A DNA stretch of 64,000 nucleotides from Zygnema cylindricum (Eukaryota > Streptophyta > Zygnematophyceae > Zygnematales > Zygnemataceae), in NCBI GenBank assembly GCA_037447655.1, contig JBBHKE010001038.1, forward strand, positions 95,065 through 159,064. The letters run 5' to 3'. A model generated the notes under the pieces. That model did no database searches and had not been told where the DNA came from. It saw nothing but the letters and a program-made list of their open reading frames with translations. The stretch's first letter is position 1, and each line of letters opens with the position of its first letter. This document shows, one piece after another, positions 31,796 to 44,234 of the stretch. The position numbers and the translations under genes are program-made.

Positions 31796-32311
31796 CTAAT
31801 CTATATTTTGCTTCAATCCACACTTCTCCCTACAAAATACCAACTTGGGAGAAGGCACAAGTTTGGTCATCATATCTGCTACCATCTCCCCATCTGGTCT
31901 ATTTTCCAAACTAATTATTTTTTTCCCAACCTTTTCTCTAAAAAAACTCAATAGGATATCCATATGCTTTGCTTTAAAGTGATGCTTTGGGTGTGCAACT
32001 TGATTATCACAAAATGTTTTTTGCACTCTATTTTTCATATACCTAAGTTTTTGAAGCAATGATTTCACCCACATCAATTCTTTCACATCTGAACAAGAGG
32101 CCATATACCCAGCCTCCATGGTGGACTGAGCAATCATCTTTTCTTGCTTGCTGCTCCAACAACAAGCCCTATTTTTAACATACAACACATACGTAGAAGT
32201 ACACCTCTTCAGTGAAGCATCCCTATAATTGGCATTACTCCAAGTGGTAATGTTAGTATTATCCCCTCCCAAATGCAACCACAAATCTGTCGTTCCTATC
32301 AAGTACCGCAT
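31796..32311 (-). pseudogene. RNase H of copia C
   Basis: It reads RYLIGTTDLWLHLGG, the block YVLYVKNRACCWSSKQEK, STMEAGYMASC, FCDNQVA and MTKLVPSPKL, as in E and F. A short deletion removed the AIAANP segment after CDNQVA. Frames are otherwise open to the stop near the LTR. Confidence 0.8.
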
Positions 32312-32401
32312 GACTCTCTTGGCCGCTTCTCAATCTTTTTTCTTAGGATCATTCAGACTCCTACTTAATATTCCTACAGCTGCTGCTACATCACGACGGG
32401 T

Positions 32402-33060
32402 TCAATTCATAAAATAGATCAATCTACCGACAACCTTTGTGTATAGAATATTTTGCATGAACATTTTTTCCTCTGGTCCTAACTCATCATCTAAGACCAC
32501 AACTCCCTCGGCTGAGCTCCACTCATTTCCTTTTTTGAAATCCATTGGAGTTGTACAACTATTTGCCTTATCCATTTGAAATTCTTCTAGCATGTTTCCG
32601 ATTGCTTTTTTTTTCATTAGTCTAATAATTTTCTTCTCTCTACTCTTCTCCATCCAAATTCCCAAGATATATTTTACTTCCCCCAAATTCTTCATTTCAA
32701 ATCTACTCTTTAGATCCATTTTTAGTCTATAATTTTTCTCCAAGGGTTCACTTAAAACAAACAAATCATCGACATAGATTGCAATGAAAATTATTCTTTC
32801 CTCATCCTCAAAGAAATAGATGGAATGATCCGAGTTTATTCGTATATATCCCAAACTTGTCAAAAACTTGTCGAGCTTTTTGTTCCATTGGCCTGGAGCC
32901 TGCTTTAGTCCATAAAGATTCTCCGTGTAAGAAAGCGGTTGTGATGTCTATTTGGTGCACTTCTATTTTTTCGGCTCACGCCATACTAAGTAGAATCCGA
33001 ACCGAGGGAAATTTAACAATCGGAGCGAAGGTCTCCTCATAATCTATCCCTTCCTTCTGT
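32402..33060 (-). pseudogene. Reverse transcriptase of copia C
   Basis: It contains FIAIYVDDLFVLSEP (YVDD intact), RFEMKNLGEVKYILGI and the TTPMDF block. The N-terminal part (around 32860-33060) still reads [12 protein letters not shown]-like and VHQIDITTAFL-like blocks in another frame, with frameshifts and loss of the loop between. Confidence 0.8.
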
Positions 33061-33068
33061 TTGAACCC

Positions 33069-33902
33069 TTAGGCCATTAATTTGGCCTTATACTTCTCGA
33101 TGGTGTAATCTTGGTTGAGTTTCAACTTGAACACCCGCTTGCATCCAATCGGCTTTGTGTTGGGGGGATTCTCCACCAGCTCCCATGTGTTTGCTTCCAC
33201 AATGGGAGCCGTCTTATCATTAATGGTTGTTATCCATCTACTGTGTTTTGGACTGTATATTGATTCCGAATAAGTTCGGGGTTCACTCAAATGTGACATC
33301 TTAGTTACCTTGTTATTCACTTGTCTTTGTTGAAGCCTCTTGTTGCTTCTCCTCCATCCTTCAAAGTCTGAAGCCGTAATGGAGGGTAATCTCGGATTTC
33401 TCCGAATGACTTTATCTTCTCCCCTATCTGTGGAGTCCATCTCCGGTCGCTCATAATCCATTTTTGCTCTTTCCTTATTTTCTTCTTCGGTTTGAACTAG
33501 AAACTCTGGCATCAAGAAAGAGTCATTCTCGGTCAGTTTTTCCTCTTCATCTATAAAGTTTGGCTGAACCAAAGTTCGGTTAAAAGAATTTGAATCTAAC
33601 TCACTGTTGGATTCAATTCTAATTCTAACCAGTTTAGTATATTTAGAGGGATATATTGACTTTCCTTCATCAATAACAACCAAGTGTTTTACTAGGATGA
33701 TATCTTCTTTTTCAAGATCATAAACTTTATATCCGTTTACATTTTCATCATATCCAAGTAAGTACCCCGGCTTTCCCCTTGCATCTAACTTCCAATCATA
33801 TTTTTTTGCGTTTAGACTAAAAACTTGACTTCCGAATACCTTTAAGTGTAAGATATCCAATTTTCTCCAAGTCCGTCTTTCATAAGGTATTTGACCTTTC
33901 AT
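33069..33902 (-). pseudogene. Integrase C-terminal and linker region of copia C
   Basis: Open 277-codon frame: YERRTWRKLDILHLKVFGSQ, then KPGYLLGYDENVNGYKVYD (block after the integrase core), an acidic linker, and the start of reverse transcriptase (NTWELVENPPN, IGCKRVFKLKLN, YKAKLMA). Further integrase remnants up to about 34200 are heavily decayed. Confidence 0.8.
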
Positions 33903-34464
33903 TCTCTAGGTAAGGACTCTATTCGTAAGATAATTAGCACAATTCATAGCTTATTACTAGAAGCGTTTTCTTATCTTTTAATTCAGTAGCATACTACGGG
34001 CAGTATCACTTAATGTCCGATTTAGTCTCTCGGCTACAAAATTTTGTTCTATATTCTTTAGAACAGTCTTTTGGTTTTGAACTCCTTCCTCTTTCAAAAA
34101 TCTTCAAATTGATTAGAGGTGTATTCCTCTCCATTTTCACTCCTCACTCTTTTTAAAGGTGTCTCATGAATCTTCTCACTCCACGCTGTCATGCAGCATC
34201 TAGTCAGCCACCTTACTTGTTTATATTAAGGTTTTAGGATGGGCGGCGGCCACACTAATTTGCATTTGGGTGCTATTTGGATTTTGCTGGTCCGTACATA
34301 CTTACGTTGGCCGTTATTTTTGCCTAGGACAAGTTTGACCGTCCGTACATACCTACGTTTGTTGTGATTTGAAAACTTTAGTACTCAGTAAATGGGTCAG
34401 TGAGAGAGGGATTAGTACTTAGAATATTTTTTAGTGTAAACACTTTAGTACTGACCACTAATAG

Positions 34465-35655
34465 TGTTACAGTAGTATAAGGATAAAAGAGTGTACCGTA
34501 CTTCTACAGGGACACGCGTCGGCATATGAGGACTTTGCACGTATTTTGGAATGGCGCCGACACTCACATACACGTGTCGCATATCGAAGGAGCAAATTCG
34601 CAGAATCGGACGGAAAAAGTTTTCCGTAAAATGTACTGTACGAAATCAGTATGGAACGTTGATTCGAATCGTGTCGACGGACGCGATTCGTACGGGACCA
34701 CAAGTGACGAAACATGCCGTACGCACTCAGGTGTTTCGTACCGCACAGCAACAGTCGGCTGGACGTATATGAACTATGCTACAATACATGACAAAGAATG
34801 AACGGCGAATACGGATCGAGTCGACGGACTCGATTCGAAATGAGACCACATTGGGATAGTGATTTGGATGCGTGTCGTCCACGGGGAAGATTTACTTTGC
34901 ATCTAACGGCGATCCGCGAATTCGGAGCTGACTTGTACGGACGCTTGGAGGGATTAGCAAATTACTGACTAAGCAAGTGACACAATTTATGTACGGCTCC
35001 TATTTGTAAATATCTGAAACAACGTTAATTTGTATGTAGTGAATTGCTTTTTAGTGATGCAATTGTGAAATTAGATAAAAGTCATAATTAGGGTTTGGAC
35101 GTACCTCCGGTACAGTAGATGTACCGTTGACGTACATTGTCGTTATTTGAGTACAGTAATAAATTACACGTGTAGCTATTTTATTAGTTTAGGGCTCAGT
35201 AGATAACTTTGTGAGTATAAACTTGTAGGACTTAGTTTATTCTATCATCAGCTGAATTTATCAAAGTAATGGCAAACTGTTTTTCTGCATCTTTGACCTG
35301 TCAGTGTGGTCACTCTGATTGATATCTGGATATGAAACTTTGTGTGTATGTTCTATGATATAGAAAATATATGGTTGTGTAGTTTCATTCTGTTCTGCTG
35401 TTTCTGTAGAATTTTATGAGAGATCTAATTGGTTAGTTTGATAAGCTGTCAGCTGTTTTTAGGAAACTCTGGAGCTCATAAATTTAAGATTCCTTTGTGG
35501 ATCAGGCTGTAATTTTGGGAAGTTAAAGTTTCTAGTATATACTGCATATTGGTGCAGTTTGAGGTTATTCTGTATACTGTGGAGTAATCTGTGTTGTCTG
35601 AAACACAGCTGTTTTGGGGTAGTCTGTGGGTGTTTTCCGTGAGTAATCCATGGCT
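34465..35655 (+). repeat. Dispersed LTR/leader repeat G, copy 1
   Basis: Repeated at 55159-55778 (same strand) and about 60553-61409 (opposite strand). Shared words include ACAGGGACACG near the start, CCGTACGCACT, and GGCTGCAATTTTGGGAATTG-like sequence near the end. In the other two copies the repeat leads directly into a copia gag start (MSTSTTT), so it is the LTR plus leader of a further copia lineage. Here no gag follows. Confidence 0.65.
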
Positions 35656-36958
35656 GAAATAGGCTATGGACAACAACGTTGGCCATAATTTCCGCATACG
35701 ACGAGTTTGACCATACAACTTACATTTCTCGTAATTCTCGTTGACGACAACTTGTATTGTACAACTTACTTTTCCCGCATTCTCCGCCGACGACTTACTT
35801 ACGAATTCGCAACCGTACATATAAACTTATCATGCCTCCATCTCTCGTAATTCCAGCCGACGGCGAAGTTGTTACTTCGAGCGAATGAGCATATCGACCG
35901 TCGACGCGGAAATACACGAGTTTCGAATACACGAGTTTCGAAAGGTGACATCTGGACCGTTGACACGAGTGAGAGACAAACCAACCGTCTATTCTGACGA
36001 CGCTACGCGATTGGACTATTTTAAGTCGTAAAACATTTGGAGGTTCACGCGTTCACATGTAGATAGGAAGAGTTTTAGTCTGTAGGTTATAAATTCTGTG
36101 ACGTAGGGCATAGGATTCTGACCCCCATTATTAACCAAACAAACACTTACATAGACGCTGTAACGGCCAGTTTGTTTTGCCAGGCGCAAGCTTTGTTATA
36201 GCTGATTTTAGATGATTTCGTGTACACAATTTCGGCGCAGAAATTATATTTTCAGTATTGAAGATTTTATGCAGCCATCTTTTTCTTTGTAAAATTTTTT
36301 GGACAGCTTAGAGACGATTTTCTGCCTTAGCGTGAAGCGTCTAGTTTCTATTAGATTATCTATCTCTTTTAAAGCCTTACATATTAATCTATAGGGCTTC
36401 GGCCAAGACCTACACGGTTTCCCTTCAACTCTTTTCGTCCGTTTGAGTGGATTTCGATAGCGTCCTCATAACACAAACTTCTTTTCTCGACCGTGGCTGA
36501 AATTTAATTAGTGTGGAAGTTGCATGTTGGGAATATCATTTTGATGTTTTTATTTCTCGTGATTGTGTATTTATTTCTATTTGGCCTATGCGCATCTTTT
36601 GAGTTTGGTACTCATAAGTGTTTTGCATATTGTCATTTTCAGTTTTTGTTTTAAGTCTCGGTTGTTTCTATTTTGATTTATTCTCTTTAAGTCTAAATTT
36701 TGATTGTCTTCGATAGGATAACTCCTGCAAGGAATATAAATAGACCGTGGGGCCTAGTGGCCATCCATTGGCTTAGTAATCGTGCACTTGGAAAATTGTC
36801 TCTCATCTCTCCATTGTTATTTTCAATTCATTTTGTTTTTTGTCAGTTTGGTTTTATATAAAAAAAAAAAATCAAAATTAAAAAATGTATATAATTTCTT
36901 GACATTGGTCAACATTGTGTCACGTTGATTATACATTGTTGGACATTGGGTCACATCA
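35656..36958. other. Intergenic, no gene seen
   Basis: Contains a 15-bp tandem duplication (AATACACGAGTTTCG, twice, near 35918-35947) and AT-rich sequence. No feature is supported. Confidence 0.5.
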
Positions 36959-37225
36959 TGCAATTCTGTGTCCTCCATTGGACTACACAATTCAAGAAGC
37001 CTCTAGATAGCTTTTAAGTAGCCCACTTTCAGCCACAAGTACTCCTGCCCAAGAGAAAAAATTGACAAAATAACTGCACCCTTATGCAGCATAGACTCCC
37101 CTAAGTCTGTAGCAAAAAAAATCACTAAAAACGGCCAACCAGCCGATTAGCTATGAGGTTGCAAAAATACTAATTTATACAAAGCTCTCAAAAGGAGAGG
37201 TGACTTTATAAAAATATGCTAAGTC

Positions 37226-38125
37226 TGCAATTCTGTGGTCTCCATTGACCCAGAGAATGAACAGCCTATGTAAAGCCTCTAGGATAATATTTGCCCCTTC
37301 TACTTTCCCGCTGAATAAACGCCGCCCAGGCACAAAAATATTCTAACCACTCTAACCTGTGTGAGGAGAAGACTCCCTTTAGTCAAACACAAAAAGAATC
37401 ACTGAATTTGCTCCCCTAAGCAGTAAGTTATGGCTGGTCAAAGATGAATTCTATAGTTACAAGCTCTCTTAGAGAGAGGTACCTAAATTTCACTAAGTCC
37501 TGGTCTGCCTACTTACAACTGCCTACTACTAAACCCTAGTCCAATAGAAACACTATACAGTACAAAAAGGTACATTAGGCGATGTACTTATTGTACGACC
37601 ATTGTACGACATGGCTTTCAAAGTGACGTCGTCAAAACGGGTGCCATGGTTCCTCCTCCCATCTTCTCCGGTATCCAAAAGTATGGTGCCACGTGGCGTC
37701 GCGTGACGCTATCCCCAAAGGCGGCCGAAATTTTATTGCGGGTGGCGGTTGTAATTGTGGCCGTCCGATCATTAGTATTTATGCGGCTTCGATTCGCTTT
37801 CATGCATGAATTGATTTATGTGTGCTTTCGTTAGTCTGCTACAAATTAGTCCGTTTAACAAATAGATGAATATGCGTTAAACTTAACACGTATATCGTTT
37901 CGCTAGTGCCTTAATGGATAAGGCTTATGTCTAAGTAGTAGTCTGTAGACCCAGGTTCAAATCAGGCCAGAGGCAGTATTTTGCTACAAATAGTAAAATA
38001 CCTTCTATTTCATCCTGCCTCCTTCTAAATGACGCGGCAGCCATGCGTGCCTTTCGTTCTCTCTTTCTCTCTCTTTACATTCAAACTAAAATATAGAAGT
38101 GAACTATTAATTACCTCTTTCAACA
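37226..38125 (-). repeat. 3' LTR of copia D
   Basis: 900 bp, near-identical to 42540-43442. It includes a tRNA-like stretch at 37903-37972 on the plus strand (TTAATGGATAAGGC as A box, GGTTCAAATC as B box) and the block GGCAGCCATG. Confidence 0.88.
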
Positions 38126-38138
38126 CTCCCTTTAATTG

Positions 38139-38568
38139 TTAGTCTTTTTTCAATTTTAATCCACAGTTTTCTCTGCAATAAATCAACTTAGGGGAAGGTA
38201 CTGGTTTTGTCATCATGTCTGCAATCATTTCTTTATCAGTTTTATGAACCAGTTTAATGATTTTATTTTCAACCTTCTCTCTGATAAAACTTAGTCTAAT
38301 ATCTATATGCTTAGCTTTGAAGTGATGTTTCGGATTAGCTGCAATAGAGATAGCAACTTGATTATCACAAAAAACAATCTGAGTTCTTGTCTTCATGAAC
38401 CCAAGTTTTTCAAGAAGAGATTTCACCCACATTAATTCTTTGGTGGCAACACAGGAAGCCATGTACTCAGCCTCCATAGTGGACTGAGCAACTACTTTCT
38501 GTTGCTTGCTACTCCAACAGCATGCACCAGATCCAATTTTGCAACAACTATCCAGTCGTACATCGCCT
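38139..38568 (-). pseudogene. RNase H of copia D
   Basis: TMEAEYMASCVATKELMWVKSL, FCDNQVAISIAANPKHHFKAK and MTKPVPSPKLIYC lie in the frame 38139-38477. The segment before it (SDASYGD-like, CCWSSKQQK-like) is out of frame up to about 38568. Catalytic CDN and EAEY are kept. Confidence 0.82.
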
Positions 38569-39618
38569 TAAAGACACATCTCCATAACTAGCATCACTCC
38601 AGGTTGTGATGTCAGTGTGCTCCCCTCCCAAATGCATCCACATTCCCTTGTCCCCACCAGATACCTTATCACCCTTTTGGCAGCCTCCCAGTATCTCTTT
38701 CTTGGTTCATTTAGACTCTTGCTGATGACTGCTACGACTGCAGCTATATCCGTACAGGTACAATTCATAAAATATATTAAACTACCTACAATCTGCCGAT
38801 AAGGGATATTTTCCATAAATCTTATTTCTATCTCATCTATCTCATCATTAATGATCAATATTCCTCCCTGTTCACTCCCCTCACACACTTTGTTCATATC
38901 CATTGGAGTAGTACATCCGTTTGCTTTCTCCATTTGAAAATTTTCTAGCATATTTCCAATTATTTTTTTCTTAGTGAGTCTTATAATCCTTTTCCCTCTA
39001 TCTCTCTCCATTTGAATTCCCAAAATGTACTTTGCTTTGCGAGATCTTTCATGTCAAAACGGCTTATAAGATCCTGTTTTAGTTTGTTAATTTTGTCTAA
39101 GGACTTGCTTAAGACCAACAAATCATCCACATAAATAGCAATGAATATCACTCCATCCTCATCCTCAAATAAATATATGGAGTGATATGAACTAATTCTG
39201 ATATACCTCAAACCGGTCAGAAATTCGTCGAGCTTTATATTCCACTGTCGCGGGGCTTGCTTAAGCCCATAGAGTGATTTATCAGTTTGCAAACTTTGTT
39301 TTCTTCCCCACTTTCCACGAATCCTTCCGGTTGCCTCATGTAAATTTCTTCTTCCAACTCTCCGTGCAAAAAGGCCGTTTTAATATCTATCTGGTGTATT
39401 TCCACATCCTCCGCTGCGGCTATACTTAAAAGGATTCTAACAGAAGGAAATCTGACTACTGGTGCAAAGGTTTCTTCGTAGTCTATCCCCTCTTTCTGAG
39501 TATAACCTTTTGCAACTAACCTAGCTTTGTACCTCTCAATGGTATTATCCGGGTTTAATTGAAGTTTAAAAACCCACTTACATCTGATCGGTTTTCGGAC
39601 CGGTGGACAATTTACCAA
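38568..39618 (-). pseudogene. Reverse transcriptase of copia D (three frames)
   Basis: [39 protein letters not shown] and [19 protein letters not shown] are in 39235-39618. LDEFLTGLRYIRISSYHSI and IFIAIYVDDLLVLSKS (YVDD) are in 38981-39292. The thumb IQMERDRGKRIIRLTKKK, TTPMD and CTDIAAVVAV are in 38568-39023. Two small frameshifts separate these otherwise well kept parts. Confidence 0.87.
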
Positions 39619-39755
39619 CTCTTATGTATTGGCTTCCATGATAGAGGCCATTTCTTCATTTATAGCTGTGATCCACCGGCTACTTTGTGGAGTGTTTATG
39701 GCCTCTAAGAAAGTCTGAGGTTCATCTAGGTGAGACATCTTTGTGAGTTGGTTAT

Positions 39756-40139
39756 TTACTTGTCTTTCTTGAAGTCGTTTACTACTTCTTCTTCCCCTTC
39801 AAAATCGGACGCCGGTATGGAAGGCATCCTTGGGTTTCGTTTAGGGAGATTTTCAGCTCCCCTATCTTCCAATTCTGGTGTCTCATCAAGTTCCTCTTCG
39901 GTTTCCACTTTGTATTGTGGCATTGCCTCAGATGTTGTCCTTTCCTCCTTCTCATTTGGTAAATCTGCAGATTTTTCTTTTTCTCCCTCCTCCTTCTCTT
40001 CATTTTCAAAGTCAAAGTAAGAAAATTGATCCGTTTCAAATCTGATTTGTACTTCCTTATTATATTTGAATGGATCAATGGACTTCTCTTCATTCATCAT
40101 TACTATGTGTTTTACCAAAATTATATCTTTCTTTTTCAA
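39756..40139 (-). pseudogene. Acidic linker between integrase and reverse transcriptase, copia D
   Basis: A 127-codon frame, DIILVKHIVMMNEEKSIDPF followed by a Glu/Asp/Lys-rich stretch and NPRMPSIPASDFEG, aligns with the linkers of C, E and F. A stop (TGA) separates it from the integrase frame. Confidence 0.75.
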
Positions 40140-40148
40140 GTCATATAC

Positions 40149-40958
40149 TCAGTATTTTTTTGTGTTCTCATCATATCCTACAAGATATCCTGGCTTCCCT
40201 CTCCCCTCTAACTTCCATTTAGTCTTATCGGAATCCAAACTGTAGACTTGACTTCCGAAGACTCTCAAACTAGACAAATCAGGCTTTCTTCCTAACCACC
40301 TCTCATACGGAGTTTCCTCCTTATTTGCTGAAGTTAAGACTCTATTTTTGATGAAATTAGCATAGTTCATAGACTCCGCCCAAAAGTGCAACCCTATCCT
40401 CTTATCAGTTAACATACTTCTAGACATATCTCCTAAAGTTCTATTCACTCTTTCTGCTACTCCATTTTGTTCCGGATTATAGGGAACAGTTTTCTCATGA
40501 TGAATTCCTTCTTCTTTAAGATATTCTTCAAATTCGCTTGAGGTGTATTCTTTCCCATTATCACTTCTTATCTCTTTTTTTGAGGTTTCGTGTAGTTTTT
40601 CACTCCATACTTTATACTCTTTGAAACATCTCAATACCTCTGACTTATGTCTGAGAAAGTATACCTTCGTGTATCTAGACGAATCATCTGTGATAGTTAA
40701 CATCCACCTCTTCCCCCTATGTGAAGCATATCTAGCAGGTCGCAAAACATCAGTGTCAATTAGATCCAATACTTTCTCTCTCCTAAATGTGGTTGCCTTT
40801 GGAATTGGAAGTCTATGAATTTTCCCTTGGGCACATGCATTGTAATCATCAAAGGTCATATCATCCTCAAAAGTAATACCCTCCACTATTCCCTTTTTCT
40901 TCATTTTCTTTAATCTATCTAGATGCACATGCCCCAACCTTTTGTGCCAAAGCATCAT
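40149..40958 (-). CDS. Integrase of copia D
   Basis: Open 269-codon frame: HKRLGHVHLDRL with CAQGKIH (HHCC), then LTITDDSSRYTKVYF, RSDNGKEYTSSEF and YNPEQNGVAERVNRT, so all three acidic positions can be found. The GKPGYLVGYDENTKKY block follows. It is the best preserved integrase in the window and overlaps the protease frame by four bases (ATGA at 40955-40958). Confidence 0.85.
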   Translation of the reverse strand: MMLWHKRLGHVHLDRLKKMKKKGIVEGITFEDDMTFDDYNACAQGKIHRLPIPKATTFRREKVLDLIDTDVLRPARYASHRGKRWMLTITDDSSRYTKVYFLRHKSEVLRCFKEYKVWSEKLHETSKKEIRSDNGKEYTSSEFEEYLKEEGIHHEKTVPYNPEQNGVAERVNRTLGDMSRSMLTDKRIGLHFWAESMNYANFIKNRVLTSANKEETPYERWLGRKPDLSSLRVFGSQVYSLDSDKTKWKLEGRGKPGYLVGYDENTKKY

Positions 40959-41752
40959 CTAACTTGCACACGAGTAGAGAACACTCTTTTCATTGCAAAG
41001 CACAATTCTAAACATTCCTGACTGCCCTTCTCAGCTTTGAAATAAACCTCATTAGCAAAGCTTCCCGTGAAGATTCCTTTCCTAGTTCCTGTTTCAAACT
41101 CCTTTTCATCTAGGACAGCTGTTGAGACCAAGTTCTTAATAAGCTGTGGAATGTAAAGAAAGTCTGAGAGTGTTACATTTGACGCCTTTCCATCAACTGG
41201 AACCTTCAAGTCAACAGTTCCAACAAGACTTGTGGTTTCTACTCTACCATCTCCGTACTCTATCTCAATTGTTGGGATCTTTCTCAGTTTAGTGAACCAC
41301 CTTTTATCTTTGCACATATGCATTAAGGCCCCTGAGTCTATGATCCACCCATCTTCAAGTGGATCCCTCTTACCTCCGAAAGCACACTTTTGTCTCCGTG
41401 GAATGTCAACATGCTTTTCAGTGTTTTTCGGATTAAGAAGAAGCTCCTCAAGCTCTTGAAGCTCCTCTTCCTGTTCGGTTTCTTCGTTCTCTTGCTCATC
41501 ATGAACTTGACTTAGGAAAGCCTTTTTCTTTCCTCCATTTCTTGAGGTCCCTTGCCCATAGTTTGCTACAATATGCCATTTAGTGTCCCGGTTTCTTGCA
41601 AAAGTGACATAATCCTCCTCGAGAAGTTCCTTTCCCTTGTCTATCAAATCCGCCACCTCCTTGTCCTCTTCCTCCAAAGTTTCAATAAGGATCTTTCTCT
41701 CTCTCCTCATCACGCTTCCGCCAATCAGCTCTTGCAAACAATGCTTGAACAC
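40955..41752 (-). pseudogene. Nucleocapsid-protease region of copia D
   Basis: The protease motif is DGWIIDSGALMHMC, followed by VGTVDLKVPVDGKASNVTL and the GAG-pre-integrase lead FLYIPQLIKNLVSTAVLDE. No CCHC zinc knuckle is readable upstream, where the sequence instead reads TFARNRDTKWHIVANYG, so the knuckle seems to have decayed. Confidence 0.8.
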
Positions 41753-42298
41753 TTGGATTCCCTTTCCTAAGCTGTATGGTGCTTTCTTTCACTAAAATCA
41801 TTCCCACTGTGTCAACCCAATTCCAATTGCTATCTCCTATGTCCTGCAATCGATTAATGATATTCTCATACTCTTCAGGTAGTTTCATTATTAATGGTTC
41901 ACTCTTTGTCTCTCAGACCATGAGTTACCTGCACTCTCTAGCTCTCCAAATAATGCTCCTAAATCATTGCAATAATTATTCATGCTTCCTCCTTTATAAG
42001 TATAAGCTGCAATCTTGTTTTCTGCCAACTGTTGCTGCTGCAATGATCCACTCTTATTGTTGTTAACTAGTGATATCCAAATCTGAGATGAAGATTTGAC
42101 GTGCATAAGGGAAATGGCAATGCCTTTTGCTACACTTTTAAGATTTAAGAGGTTAGCAACCTTTTGTTTGTAGTTCCACTTTTCATACTCCGATCTTTCG
42201 ATCTGAACCCTTGTCGTCGTTGCCGGTGGTGCTGTTGCCGGTATCGCCTTCCGCAATGGTGTCACTTGAGTTGCAACTCCTCCCATTTCTCCTTCCAT
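41682..42298 (-). pseudogene. Gag of copia D
   Basis: It starts MEGEMGGVATQV. The gag core (YEKWNYKQKVANLLNLKSV, LMHVKSSSQIWISL, LGALFGELESAG) runs to a stop at 41891, and the next frame continues KLPEEYENIINRLQDIG. The stop lies between two segments that are contiguous in related Gags. Confidence 0.75.
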
Positions 42299-42539
42299 GA
42301 CAATCTCCTCTTCTTCCTCGTCTTCATCCTCAGTGAAGGTGGCAGTTGTTCTACCTACTATAGAGGCGGAGGTGCCAAAAAAACGCGTTCCTCCAAACCC
42401 AGGTGGAGGTGGGCATCAAACTTGTCCGGACACTATGCCACATAGGTGTTTCTCAAATAATTCTCCCTCCATCATCATTTCCCAATAAAAAAATTCTGAT
42501 CCATCATATATGGGCACCCTAGAGGGTGGGCCCATAACG

Positions 42540-43442
42540 TGGAATTCTGTGGTCTCCATTGACCCAGAGAATTAGCAGCCTATGTAAAGCCTCTAGGATA
42601 ATATTCGACCCTTCTAATTTCCCGCTGAATAAGCGCCGCCCAGGCACACAAATATTCTGACCAGTGTCATCTTTGTGAGGAGAAGACTCCCTCGAGTCAA
42701 ACACAAAAAGAATCACTGAATTTACTCCCCTGAGCATTAAGTTATGGCTCGTCAAAGATGACCTTTATAGTTACAAGCTCTCTTCGAGAGAGGTAGCTAA
42801 ATTTCACTAAGTCCTGGTCTACCTATTTACGACTGCCTACTACTAAACCATAGTCCAATAGAAACACTATATAGTACAAGAAGGTACATTAAGCGATGTA
42901 CTTATTGTACGACCATTGTACGACATGGCTTTCAAAGTGACGACTGTCAAAACGGGTGCCATGGTTCCTCCTCCCATCTTCTGCGGTATCCAATAGTATG
43001 GTGCCACGTGGCGTCGCGTGAGGCTATCCCCAAAGGCCGCCGAAAGTTTATTGCGGGTGGCGGCTGCAATTGTGGCCGTCCGATCATTAGTATTTATGCG
43101 GATTCGATTCGCTTCCATGCATGAATTGATTAATGCGTGTTTTTGTTAGTCTGGTGCAAATTAGTCCGTTTAACAAATAGATGAATATGCGTGAAACGTA
43201 ACACGTATATCGTTTTGCTAGTGCCTTAATGGATAAGGCTTATGTCTAAATAGTAGTCTGTAGACCCAAGTTCAAATCCGACCAGAGGCAGTATTTTGCT
43301 ACAAATAGTAAAATACCTTGTATTTCATTGTGCCTCCTTCTAAATGACCCGGTAGCCATGGCGTGCCTTTTGTTCTCTCTTTCTCTCTCTTTACATTCTA
43401 ACTAAAATATAGAAGTGAACTATTAATTACCTCTTTTCAACA
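42540..43442 (-). repeat. 5' LTR of copia D
   Basis: 903 bp matching 37226-38125. It carries the second copy of the tRNA-like stretch at 43217-43286 (plus strand). Confidence 0.88.
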
Positions 43443-43898
43443 AGGTCCTACTTCCCTCTCACAACCCCTATTTACTACAATACGACCCAATCATATAATT
43501 TTATAGTACAGAAAGGTGCTACGACTGATGTCCTTTTTGTACAGCATGTGTACGACAAGGCCGCTGAGTGGACGCGTGTCATCCTTTCACTTGTCCGTAC
43601 GCTCCCCACAAGTCCTACGACCAAATGTTTTCCCGCCACATGGCGCTAGGTCATGCCACGTCCACAAATGCCAAAGTGGCCATTCCGGGATTCCGGTAGC
43701 GATATATGCCGTAGGTTTAAATCCGACATTCAATGTTAGCCATTGAAACAAATGTCCTATTCATTTGTTTCTTACGAAATGACGTTCGCACTGAATATTA
43801 ACCAATTGTATGTTCCTTCATTCATAATTTAGTTAATCGGTTTTTAGACCATATCAAAGTTTAAATAGTTATCAAACCCTATGTATCTTAACGGACTT

Positions 43899-43970
43899 CT
43901 ACGACAGACTAGGTAGAGTTGACGGCTACGCCGTGCTCTGTTGGTTGGAGGTTCGAGTCCTGTCGGAATC
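43899..43970 (+). other. tRNA-like stretch in the LTR of copia E (antisense)
   Basis: The A-box-like ACTAGGTAGAGTTG and B-box GGTTCGAGTCC flank GGCTACGCCGT, a word shared with the LTR of C. The B box is canonical. The acceptor arm does not close well, so this is tRNA-like, not a demonstrated tRNA. Confidence 0.5.
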
Positions 43971-44234
43971 AACCTTTTGTTGAGAGTGACTTAAGTCACT
44001 CTTAAGTCCTGCCTAAGGAGCTGAGGCAGCCATGGCTCCACTGCTCTCTCTTTCTTTCAGTGACTACAACAAGTATAAGGGATAGAGAAAAGAGGTGGAG
44101 GCAGACTGCCTGCGCTTTTTTTTCTTTTTCTACTAAACTATTAACACCTAGAATATACTCTTTAAATCTAATGATTTCAACACTCCCCTTTTTTTCTATT
44201 CTAATTTTAACTTTTCTTTCAATCCACATTTTTC

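Larger units (their letters stand above)
31101..34210 (-). mobile_element. Ty1/copia relic C (3' half plus 3' LTR)
   Basis: The minus-strand copia lacks everything upstream of the integrase end. The 3' LTR runs from 31782 (TGTTGAAAAATG) down to about 31101, where it meets the hAT relic. Coding remnants fill 31796-34200. The LTR carries a tRNA-like stretch (31489-31568). Confidence 0.85.
37226..43442 (-). mobile_element. Ty1/copia element D, full length, nested in copia E LTR
   Basis: LTRs at 37226-38125 and 42540-43442 (about 900 bp each) are near-identical and start TGTTGAAA. Flanks AAGTC (37221-37225) and AGGTC (43443-43447) suit a 5-bp target duplication with one mismatch. Gag, protease, integrase, reverse transcriptase and RNase H are present in copia order. 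Just inside the 5' LTR a TGGGCCCACC word could be the primer site; it is not the Met-type site of A and B. Confidence 0.9.

Noticed and set aside
31489-43970. Calling the LTR tRNA-like stretches true tRNA genes
   Set aside because: The B boxes are good, but acceptor and anticodon stems do not pair properly and the stretches belong to repeated LTRs.
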